NCBI GenBank assembly: GCA_023052935.1
Contig: CM041293.1
Location: 151,217,474 to 151,281,473, forward strand
Origin: Piezodorus guildinii
Taxonomy: Eukaryota > Arthropoda > Insecta > Hemiptera > Pentatomidae
Reading direction: 5' to 3'
DNA: 64,000 nucleotides
The translations under genes were made by a program, and so were the position numbers. This document shows positions 11,677 to 23,200 of this stretch, in pieces. A model generated the notes under the pieces. It had not been told where the DNA came from. It did not search any database and worked only from the letters and a program-made list of their open reading frames with translations. Every line of letters starts with the position of its first letter. The first letter of the stretch is position 1.

Positions 11677-14165
11677 TCAGTTAATGTCGATGTCAGTTGA
11701 TATGTTCGATTCATCATCACTAGTTTCATCAACGGTCGAATCCAAATCTTCAGAATGAAGGTAAGAATCAGCAGATGTGCCAGCACATTCTACAAATTCA
11801 ATACTATAAGGAGATTCATCTTTAAATCCATTGAGGTTGTTACTGCTTTCAGCCATTTCTATAAAAAGAAAACAGAAACTCAATTTTTCATACCACTAAA
11901 TTTTATTTCTTAAATATTATTAAACCAATTATATAGTTATTATATACTACTATATTATATACCAATTATATACTAAGCTTATAAAATATCATCTTCCACC
12001 ACTATAATAACTTTTAAAATATTAGACACATGATAAAAAAACTAAAATCATAAAAAAAAAAAAAATAAAAAACTGATAATTCTTTTCAGAAAGATATAAA
12101 AAAAATAATTATACACACTGGCCCCTTTATAATATCAAATTTACACACATTAATTAAAAATACTATTTGAAATATTAAAATCAATAACAGTTATAAGCAA
12201 AAAAAGTTTGCAGTTAATAATAATTGAACATTTTTAATCATTAGACTGGTGTACAAAATAAAAACAAAAAATAAGTTTTTCCTCCATTCTATCTAACTTT
12301 CAACTGATGATTTTTAGATTTAGCATCGATAATATGATGTATTGCAATAATCAAATTGATGAACAGAAACAGACTTATTTAAAAATAAAAAGATAATTCA
12401 TTAAATTAAAAAAAAAATTATAAATGTAAAAAATAATAAAAAACCTTTCACGGTTAAATAGATTATTACTTACTAGTGACATATTTCTCCATCGATTTTG
12501 GCAACATAGATTTTATTTTTGCGAGATTGGCTTCAGAAATATCACCATTTTCAAGACCTAGATAAAAGAAGATTAATAATAACTAATAAATATAAATATA
12601 GAAGGTTAAATCATTGTTAATTATTAGGGCTAGGGTTCCTATGTAAATACATATTGGCTCCTGACTAAGATATCACCTTGAAACAACCCATTATAAATGT
12701 TTAAATGCAATTAAGATAAAAATAAGCTAAATTTATTTAGCTTATTTATTTATTAAATTTATATATTTCTTACATACTTAGTGAATTTTTAAATATTTTA
12801 CTCCATATTAGTTCATTTTTAAATGTTTATATTTCTTTGCAACAAATCTGAATTACGAGTACATGAAGAAAAATGTTCACTAGAATTGGCCCTTCTATTG
12901 CAGCTGTAAATTGCTTCTTAGAACCAACCCCTACAAAACAATTCTGAGATTATATCTCTCTTTATTTTGGCTCTGAATAAACAGAACCAAACCTATTTCT
13001 TATTTAGTGCTCATCTGTGAGTCGTAAAGTGCATGACACTCTTGCCAAACACGAATGAAAATTATATTTTGTGATTGATCCTATTTTCATTTTGGTCGGA
13101 ATGGGGAAAGTCGCTAAAAAACAAAATAAACAAAGAACGAGTTTTAAAATATCTTCACGAGTTTCTAGATGAAATATTCAGAGGTGATGGAGACATTTTA
13201 TATTGTTCTTCCTGTGACAAGGCTGTATCTACTACACGATTCCAAGTGACCCAGCACATTGGCATAGTATCTCACAAAGAGAAAAAGTGAAAATTGAAGC
13301 AAAGTTTCATGACACCACCTACCTCAAGCGGAGTCAGTAAGTCCACTTTTTATACAGATTTATGTTGAGCGTTTTATGCAGTCTGACATTCCGTTAAACA
13401 AATTTAATAATACAAATTCTCAAATTCTTTTTGGGAAAGTACATTGAAAAAAAATGCCTGGTGAATCCATCTTGATAAAAAACTACTTGCAAGATATATA
13501 TCAAGAAACACTTCAAAATTCAAGAAAAGTGCAAGTCTCAATTTCCATGTTGAAATAAGCAACTATTATGAAATATCAATTTAGTATAAATATATAAAAG
13601 AAAAAACTTACCATGTGTAAGGCCTATTTGTTTTAAAATCTCAAAGTCATCATGTATTTCAAATTTGTCATTAAAAACAAACAAATATTCGGTCCTAGAA
13701 CAGGGAAAAAAGAGATTAATTGAACGCATTTTTTCTTATAAATTTAAATTATAAAGTCAGAGTAAGTAATGGTAATAATAAGGAGATATTTCTTACTTAT
13801 CATTTGTTATTGAGCAGTCTATAACAGTTTTCCTATCACTATTTACGACTATAAACGGAAGATGGATCGCTGAATTGGGAGGTGGAGGACCTTTTGTTTT
13901 TTCCATTTCAAAATTTCTCTGAATAAGGTTTTTATACGAAATTTGCTGTAAAATATCATAATACAACTTTATTAGCAACAAATCAATCTATACAACGTAA
14001 TAATGGGTTTAACCCAGAAATTATGAAATATTTTAAAAGGAATATTCTGAAAAATGGATTTTTATTAAATTTAACATTTACAAGGGCTAGGAGATAGTTA
14101 CATGTTATTACACTGAGGCAGTGGTTCCAAACAAAAAAATTCCTCTTCATACTCTCTCTCTCTCA

Positions 14166-14205
<40 letters not shown>

Positions 14206-17200
14206 TGATTATACGATTTCTATTAATGGTAAGGAAAGTGTTAAAAGTCCTGTTTTATTTCCTTGTGGGTATTTATACTAAAAGATTATATATTGTATAA
14301 GATTATAATTATATACTAGAAGATTATTTAAGTGATGGTCACTGTTTGGTGAGCTTCATTTAGTTTGATACACTACAGCTTCTTATTAAATCCTGGAGAA
14401 ACCATCAATGGCAAATAGTATTTTTTTTAATTTTATTTACTTTCCCTAACCACATTGATGATCCCTGTAATAAATGCAATAATATTTAACAATTAATGGC
14501 TGCATGGTTTTATTCATTTTTTTTTCTTTTTAATCAGCTCTACAACCCATCACTGGGTGGGTCATGGCCTTAAGTAGTTTTCGCCAATTGCTTCTGGTAA
14601 GTGCTGCTATCCTCCAGCGCCAAACACCAAGCAAGTTTCTAGAGTCTTCTTTTACACCATCAGTCCATGGTAGTTCCAAGCGGCCTCTTGCTTGTGTTCC
14701 ATGTAGTTCTTCATCGAGGAGTTTTCTTGGAATATTTATCTTGTGTGTCCATCATGGCCACAAGGCCCGCCCATCGAAGCCTGCCAATCTTTATTATTTT
14801 GACAACGTCCGGTTCTTTTAATAAGGAGTACAGCTCGTTGTTTGCTTGCCTTCTCCATGTTAGATTCTCCCTTTTTGGGCCATAAATATGGTTTTATTCA
14901 TAGGTGCTCAAAAGACTTTACTGATATCAACATTATAAAATTTTTATAATATAATAAGGCCCTTAATTGATTATGCCTTTTGTGTGTGGTTTCCCCATTA
15001 AGGTACCTACATTAATAGATTGGAAAGAATATAAAACAAATTTCTCAGATTTGTCTCTTATCGCCTTAATATACCCTTAGATAACTGTCAAATTTTGATT
15101 AAATTGAATCTGCCAACTCTAGTTAATCATAGAAGATATCAGGACTTGATTTAATTTTTAACCTGATTAATTCCAACATTGATTGACCATTCCTTTGAGA
15201 ACAAATCAAATTCAACCATACATAGGTTTCCAATCGCCCCAATAAGTTTTTCTTTAAGGAACAACTCTCTATTAATTATTTATATTATGCACCTATTCCG
15301 CGTATGATGAGAATCACTAATGAGTTGCCTAATAACATTGATATCTTGTGCAACAGTGCTGATGTTTTCAAAATCAAATGTCAAAATCTTTGGCTAGTCA
15401 CACCTGATTTGAAATAGTCTCTTTTATAGTACTTTACTTGTTTGTTGGTATATTATATCATTTTGTACATAAGAAGATTATTTTGTTATTTTTATTACCT
15501 AATTTTTATGTAACATAATCAAAGCTTGATTAAGAATATTATATTCTGGTAATGCTTTAATTTCTTTGTTTATCATTTTTACTTTTTTTTAAAATTCTAT
15601 CAATGTTTACTCATATTGTTAACTTTATCATTATGTTATTAATGTTTACCCAAATCATCTTTATTATTATGATATCTTTCTTCTTGTTCTGAAGGTTATA
15701 ATTATGCCTACTTATCTGCATTATAAACATTGAAATGGGCATTGCCCGTGTATATCAATAAAAAAAATAACTAATAATAAATATATTTTTAAAAATTACA
15801 TTCATAGAATGGATTAGATTACTATATATTCACAAAATCACATAGGAACTAGCTATTGCAGATAACTTAATTGATGAATTGACTAAACATACCTTAATAA
15901 AAAATTATTTCTGAAATTTGAGGAATAGTTTGCAATCAATTGAAGCTGTAAGTTGTGTATAGACCTAAGGTACCTTACACATTGAAAATGTTTACAATGT
16001 ATAAAATAATTCTTATAACAAGTAATTATCAATTAATTTGACATTTTCAAAAATATGTTCCCAAAAAAATCTTGCCGATCATCTAATCATCATCTACACA
16101 CATAGGGTTCCATTGATTACACAATAAAATTCAAATATTAATGTGATTTTTGAAATAACTTAAAAAGTTTTGTTGGATATCTGCTGTAACTATATTAATC
16201 ATATATTGAAGTTGTTATCAATAGTGAGATAAAATAAATACCAACCTGTAATAAAAGTTCATTTAATTGATGAGTTTTAACTTGAATTCTTTCAGTAATT
16301 GATTTCTTTTCATTGATAAGACTACCACATTCTTGAGCCGAAGTAGTAGGTAATGCCAAGCCAACGAATTTCTTTCTTTTCTTTGGCGATGATATTCATT
16401 GCCATTAAAACATTTAAGGCATCATAAACTCTCCGTCTAATGTTTTTCTGATCATATTGCTGTAATATACAATTTAAACAATAGTCATTAAAAAAAAAAA
16501 AAGTCTAATGAGAGCCATATCAAGCATAACAATGACAATGATTATGAAAAATACAAGGAAAAAGTGAATGCTCTAATAAGTCAGTGAATTGAAATGTACA
16601 TTATATTATTTTTTTAAATTAACATTCTTATACAAAGAATTTTAGAAAAAAACAAAATTACCTGATCAACACTATTAGGAATGAGATTAGGATTTGTGAA
16701 TTCGGAAACTAATTCATCAGCTACTTCATTGTAGGATGTTGTTCCCTTTTTCCTAACCTTTTCACAAACTTTCATAGAAAAGTGTCTGAGACCTTTTCCT
16801 CCTTTATCAGATTTTCTCCTCTTCACTCCAGTAGTGCTGAAAACATACATTAAATTTTAAAATCTTCCTTATTGAGCTCACATTGTTTAGCATGTTAAAA
16901 TTATAGAAAATAAAATTACAGCAATCAAACTCTAATATTTTAAATATTTTTTACACAGCAATGGCACCAAGGTTGTCCATATTAATACTTAGACAAGCTG
17001 GTAATTTTACAGATAAAAAATTCACTTTTCTTTGTCGAAGTATGGCAAGATTTACTTTTATCAGCATAAATTCACCTACCGCTAAAAGGGGTTGATTCCT
17101 GAGCAACAATGTTTTACTGACTTACTTTCTAAGTCATATCGTTACAAGGTTTTGAATAGATGACAAGTTGTTATATTAAAACTTTATATAATAACTGTCA

Positions 17201-19687
17201 TTTTACTCATGAATAACTTGTAATTGCATAATTATGATTCAATAGTACTTAAGTTTAAATCAACTATCACTTTGTATATAAATGTTAAAAACTACAACCA
17301 TAACTATCAACTAGGAATAATTAAGAAAAATACAAGAAACACAAGATTTTCATAGATGGATTAATGAAAAATGAACAAAACAACACAATCCACACATTAA
17401 TTGCTAACCAATACTTACAATTCAGGTACATAATCACCATTCTCACTGTCTTTTTTTTTTCCTACTGTTCCCACCGGAATCGAGAATGGGTGCAATATAG
17501 TTTTTAGAAGGATTAGGCACAACTTGCTGAAATAATATATATTTAATTGCTATTTATAATGAAGAAACGATGCATAATTCAGTAAAAGTTCACAAAAATA
17601 AATACCACAGATTGTGATGGCAATTGTATTGTTTTAGTAGTTTGAGGAGCAGGCTGCCGCTCTGATTTTATTATATTCTGAAATTGTGTGATCGCAGGAA
17701 TAGTAAACAATTGTCCTAAAATATTAAACACGGTTTAGCAAATTAAAATTTCAACTATTAGCCTTCTTAAAGTCTTAAATAAATACCAACTTTGCTTTCC
17801 TTGAATGGTTACAGCTCTTAAAACTTGTGCTCCTTGAGGAATGATAGAACCAGTGCTGGCATTAACAACCTGTTCAACAAAACACATAATTCTTATCTCA
17901 TCATTAATATCAACATTTTGAATCACCAGTTAATTTTAATATGGATAATATAAATGAAATAGGTTTGAATAAAATAAACTTAACAACACTAGCGTTTGAA
18001 GCTTACACCTACCTGAAGTGATTACAGTTTATAGATAAGCTTACAGGTCTATATCCAATCCTAAATTTTTTTTTTTCTCAGAACCAAAATAAATATATTA
18101 CTACATTATAGCTGAGAGACATCACATTAGGACTCTTATTGGTCAACCAGATGGTTTGTTGGTTTCCTTATAACCTACTTTGTCACTTCATAATCACATT
18201 TCTTTAATAACAGTATTTCAAAGAACATTAGGTTGTTTATCAATAAGCACTGTTTCACTTGGAATAGTTTTTTTTTTTTTTTTCAATTCTCTCATATTAA
18301 TGAGTTACTTGTTGATAAGAGTTATTTTTGTTTGTTTTATTTTTTGACAAAAAATGAATAAAAAAATTGAAAATAGAATAGGAGATACTTTATTAGTTTT
18401 AGGAACATTTCCTAAAGAAAAGTCTTAATAAGGGGTAATTTTAACCATCCCAGTCAATAAAAGTTTTTAAAGTCACCAACAAAATTTGAAATTATGAGAT
18501 TCTTCTTTTTCTTTATAATTTCTATCAGGAAAAATATTTTCATAATGTAATGTGATTGACATTTATGTTTTATGGCAAAGCAGAAATTAACATAAATATA
18601 AGGACAGATATTATCAGAGAGAGAGGTTATGTGGGATAACAACAAGCTATGAGATCAACAAAATATGTAAGTGCTCATCTTAGGCAATTAACATTAGTAG
18701 AACAAAAAATATTAATGACACCTCACCTGTGTTATTGTACCAGGTTTATGCTGGGAAAGGATTTTAAGAGTTTCTTGTTTGGTAGATTTGGGTTGACTTT
18801 TCTGTACCTTAATGAGCTGAGGATTGCCTGAAGCAAAAAAACCAATTATGAGTTAAAAACCAAATTTTAGAACTAAACTTTTTAATGAAATTAAATCATA
18901 ACAGCAGAATGTATTAAATTTAAATAGAATTACTTCTAAAAGTGAAATAAACCATTTATCAATAAACTAATTGCTCCATCTATAATGTAAAAATAATTTA
19001 AGTAAAACAAAACAAGGGATACTTTGCTTGTCTAAAAAAAATCACCTTGAGATATTTAAAAATAAATGAATTCATTATTCGAAAGCTTAAATAAATTTAT
19101 GATGAATTTAGACATCTACACTACATTATTAATACATTGTTTACATTATATAATAGTCACATTTTCTTAAACAAACTTATTTAAAAGGTTTCATATTATA
19201 CTGAAAGGAAAATTTAATTCAGATTGTGGAATTTTTGTGATTAATAAAAGCATTCTGATTACTATTGCCAAAACAGCAAAAAGAACATTTATCAGAAGTT
19301 GGAAGTAAAGACATAACTCACTAAATTTTACTAGAGTAAATGGTATACAATTAAATGGCAACATACAGTTTATTATTCAAATGTTTAAAATAACTCCAAC
19401 ACATTGATGAATACAATTTACAACTAAAATAAACTTTAGATAGAACAGAACAATATCAAACCATTCATTATCAAAATGGGTACATAATTCAAAAACTAAC
19501 ACCAAAATAACTAGTATAATCAATGGAGCAATTAATAAATACGTCCTACATTCAATCCGAATAAGTAATTAAAATTTCGTACGAACTATAATTCAATATT
19601 TTAACTGTAACCTCGATAAAACTACTATGAAGTTTTACCATTTGTATCTTGAATTAGCAAATTCATAGTCCCTGCTTGGTGGGCCAT
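11677..19687 (-). CDS. TFDP1: Transcription factor Dp, E2F dimerisation partner (eleven coding exons, two frameshifts)
   Basis: Dp pairs with E2F to drive G1/S genes. Coding exons (minus): 19639..19687, 18727..18827, 17791..17869, 17606..17715, 17419..17526, 16662..16836, 16251..16459, 13797..13945, 13612..13694, 12474..12557 and 11677..11858. The start ATG is at 19687 ([11 protein letters not shown]). The winged-helix DNA-binding domain is nearly identical to animal DPs: [20 protein letters not shown] then [14 protein letters not shown] in one exon, and [20 protein letters not shown] (the DEF-box region) in the next. The coiled-coil/dimerisation part follows ([33 protein letters not shown]). 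The tail is acidic, with [17 protein letters not shown] ahead of the stop. About 440 residues. Two single-base excesses break the frame, one in the A10 run at 17451..17460 and one at 16354. Everything around them is conserved, so I read them as assembly indels rather than gene death. Introns contain hAT-like and LINE fragments. Confidence 0.93.
13090..13560 (+). pseudogene. Decayed CGGBP1/hAT-type transposon-derived ORF fragment
   Basis: An open stretch near 13120..13290 reads like the CGGBP1-type zinc-finger domain: a [20 protein letters not shown] core, then a [13 protein letters not shown] histidine block, giving C-x2-C...H-x5-H spacing. Beyond the stop, two shifted frames continue with [14 protein letters not shown] and [17 protein letters not shown], segments typical of the repetitive hAT-related proteins of insects. 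It is broken by a stop near 13290 and by further stops and frameshifts near 13350-13470. It lies antisense in an intron of Dp. Confidence 0.6.
14163..14202. repeat. (CT)n and A-homopolymer tract
   Basis: A short CT run ending CTCTCTCTCTCACA is followed by more than 30 consecutive A residues, inside a Dp intron. The poly-A may mark the tail of a retroposed fragment on the plus strand, but no body was recognised upstream. Confidence 0.6.
14530..14890 (-). pseudogene. 3' end of an RTE/BovB-like LINE
   Basis: On the minus strand this encodes the typical C-terminal end of RTE-type polyproteins: a [18 protein letters not shown] segment, then [14 protein letters not shown], then a region resembling the usual GRPRTTWxDxV...W block, ending QLAKTT-GHDPP. 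Stops and frameshifts are present. It lies within a Dp intron in the same orientation as the gene. Confidence 0.65.
14985..15775 (+). pseudogene. 3' end of a CR1/jockey-like LINE
   Basis: Shifting plus-strand frames give the LINE tail pattern [34 protein letters not shown], a RNNSLL motif, then an AT-rich 3' UTR ending CCCGTGTATATCAATAAA plus a short A/T tail. Only the last few hundred bases of the element are present. Intronic within Dp. Confidence 0.6.
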
Positions 19688-20299
19688 AATCAATATAATA
19701 GCATGTATTTAAGTTAAAAACATTTATGAACGTAATCTGATTTTAATAAAACAGTCCATTGGTCTGAAAAAGAGGTCTTCGAGCCCTTTAAGCATTTAAG
19801 CAAAATGGCGACAAAACACTTCTGTTAAACGTAAGGCATAAACACGGTAATGATGGTGCTGTGGCCATTTGAAAACCTTCAGCACTCATTAATAATACCT
19901 TCCGTCCTAATGTAAAACATATAATTCATGAATAAAATAAAATATACAGGAAAAAAATGGATCGAAGCCACACTATAGCTTCACACTGGCCATCCAAACG
20001 CTGGCCCCTTGGCGCGACAAGCACTCCGAAAACAGCTGATTGGATTGGTATCGTCACGTGGTCCATTTATTAGAACTTGCCCAGCTGATGTATTCAGGTT
20101 CTTAAACAACATTATAACCTATACACCGTGATGGCGTCGAACTGATGAACTTAAATTTTACATTTAATTATGTAGAATGTGTTTGTTTGTGATAAAAGTA
20201 GGTTTTAGGCTGGAGGAACAGTTTCGTTCGTTTGTGCGTTATAGGAATAAGTGTAAGAAGTCAACTAAGTCCAAGGCACCTTTTCGGGTTGCCGGCAAA
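19688..20299. promoter_or_regulatory. Shared head-to-head promoter region of Dp and Fsn
   Basis: Only 612 bases separate the two start codons, and the genes diverge. Any core promoters must lie here. Visible elements are CACGTG (an E-box palindrome, 20054..20059), an ATGGCG-type motif (AAAATGGCGACAA near 19803) and a locally GC-richer patch around 19990-20060. No convincing TATA box was found, as expected for housekeeping genes. Bidirectional control is inferred from the arrangement only. Confidence 0.6.
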
Positions 20300-23200
20300 A
20301 TGGTAGAAGAAATTGCTGCATCTCTCCCAGATTCTGCTCTTGAAGTTATTTTCTCTTATCTAGATCTTCACGACCTACGAAACTGTTCTTTAGTGTGCAA
20401 AAAGTGGTATAGTTTTTTAAATGATGAAAATAATGATGTTTGGAGACTTCATTGTATTAGAAAACTAGCAGAAGAAGCTCTTAAATCAGATCTTCTTTCA
20501 TCAGTTCCCACATATAAAGCTAAATTAAGAGCGTTTTACCATGCTTGGAATCCTAATGACTGTTCTAGAAATGTATATATTAAACCCAATGGGTTTACTC
20601 TTCATAGGAATCCTGTGGCTCAAAGTACTGATGCTTCTAGAGGTAAAATAGGTTTCAGGCATGGCAGACATGCTTGGGAAGTTATATGGGAAGGACCTCT
20701 CGGAACTGTGGCAGTAATTGGTATTGCAACGAAAGAAGCACCTTTACAATGTCATGGTTATGTGGCGTTATTAGGTTCAGATGATCAAAGTTGGGGATGG
20801 AATCTAGTGGACAATCATTTACTTCACAATGGTGATTCTCAAGGGAATTACCCTTTACTAAATAATGCTCCAAAATATCAGGTATGTACTAATGTATGAA
20901 GATTTATTTTATTAGTTTGATTATTTTGTATATTAACTGTCAATTATTTAAGTTTTCTGGTGGTTTTGTTTGTTATATAATATTGCATTTGTAAAAAAAA
21001 CAAAACATGGTGAACAATCTGAAATACTACCTAAATGATGTACCATCTTTTTCTGTTGTACGCCTTTATTGCGTTTATCATTTATATAAATGTATATGGA
21101 TGATGATAAAGTATTATTAGCAGACGTATTTTGAGGAGTAGGTCACTCAACAAAATTTAAAATCTTTTTATTACAGCCTAAAATGGCAAACAGTAAAGGT
21201 GAAACACTTCCTCTTACTGAGAATTCAATTTTTTAGTTTGCCAAACATTGATTCTCATTATTTGTCAAGTATATTTTTAATAAAAAGGTAAATAGGATTT
21301 TTAGATATTAATCGCTGTACACATGTAAATGTACATAAATATGTATATATATATTTTTTCCTGATTTGAAAGAATATTTGTGCCAGGTTTGAAGAAAGTC
21401 GTGCAATTGGTTGGTCGTGTTTATGTTAACACAGATGATTTTCTTAACTGTCAAGATGAACTGTACTTATACCTGAATTGCTAAAATAATTCCTTACCTA
21501 AGTCAATTACTGAAGTAGTTCCTTTAATTCATTGCTTTTTAGTATTGAATACATTTGTTTAACTTAAATTGAGGAGTGATAATTTGGGTGGTGATAAAAT
21601 GTATTAAATTTGTAGGAAACCAGATTTGTGACCCAGCCCATCATACACCATCTTTCTATAATTAATATGCTCAGTTTAATATTCAATTGCACGGTTAGAT
21701 TAATTATAGCATTTATATTATTTATAAATTGGCGTTAATGATGAATACCTAATTAATATTGTGTATTACTTATTAACTAGTCAGTCTTTTCAAAAATATC
21801 AAGGTATAGAACTGCACAAACTCTGTTAACACGCTTTCTTGTTTTGTCTCTTATTTCAATACATTGATGAATATTCATAAAAACAGACTGAACATAACTT
21901 AAATAAAAAATTGCCTGCGTTAATGAGTTTTACTTAACTAAATATGCCATTCTGAATATTGTATTGTTTAGCTAAAAATTGAGTCAGAAACAGGTATTTT
22001 AAAACAATTGCTTTGGTTTTTTGTTTATGGCAATGTTCATCTCTCCATTGTCTTTAGCAGCCCTTCTATTAAAAAAAAAAAAGATATATAAATAAATAAG
22101 AGAATGCTATTTGAACAGTTATTAGTGATTGTATGTTCTTAAAGTTTACCTATACTTACACTTGTGAAATTGAGATCCTAATTTTGTTATTAGTGGAAAA
22201 TATTAAAATTTTAAATTTAAAGTTTTAATAGAATTAACATTAATAGGAACTTGAGAAAGTCGTTTGTAAACATTTGAAGAGATTAATTTATTATTTTCAT
22301 AATTTTACTTTCACTTGTATTATAATTTTGTGATATTGTATTAAGAGAGTATTATATGAAAGGGAGTTAATATTAAATTAATAAATGATTTTCCTTTTTG
22401 TAGAACCACTGTTCATTGTTACATCTATATGTGTTATATTAGTGGATATCGCTAACTGTTGTTATCGCTAACTGTTGTTATTAAGTGGAACAACGAAGTG
22501 GAAGTTACCATTGTTTAGATCCTCGAAATTGCCTTTACTTCAAGTCCAGTAGTTGTTCTCTTTCATTATTATATCGTCAGATTTTGATATATCTCAATGG
22601 AGCCTATAAACTTTTATCAACTCAGTCACAACACAATTCATCCTGAATTTCACAGACACTGTTGTTCCCATTTTTCGTGGAGTGATAGACATACTGGCAT
22701 TATCAATGAACTTTAGGAGTGAATATATGTTGGGTCTATTGTTCCAAAGCCTTTGTTATTTTGTATATATTTGAATTAATTTTAGCTTGGAGATGTTTCT
22801 TCAGATTTGATAAATCCTATGTAGATTATTGTTAATGTTTGTTTATTACAATATTTTTTTTTTTTTTTTTGTCATCTTCTGTGTTCCTTGAATAGCCTAA
22901 AACTCATTGAGATGTGAAAGTTAATGTAATTTATTTAAAGAGTCTTAATAACTTTGAGCAAACAAGATTAAGCATGTGTATAATTTTATGTTTTCTCAGT
23001 GTTTTATGAAGACTATATTGTCCTTTATCAATGTTTTAAGTAGATTAATCATCTTTTTGAGCATTTATATTTCAATTTTCTTGAGATAGTTTTAAGGATT
23101 AATGGATTCTTTGATTTTTGAGAATTTGTAAATTTAGTTTTGTCCGGATATTAAATTTATTCAATAGCTTTTACATATTTTCACTGTGTTATAATTACTG

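Noticed and set aside
11677..19687. Dp as a pseudogene
   Set aside because: Eleven exons with correct splice sites and strongly conserved protein sequence on both sides of two one-base indels argue for assembly error.
20177..20299. Upstream ATG of Fsn as the true start
   Set aside because: It would add 41 residues absent from homologues; the start at 20300 gives the family's usual length.
20682..20873. Minus-strand 63-codon ORF
   Set aside because: Antisense shadow of Fsn exon 1.
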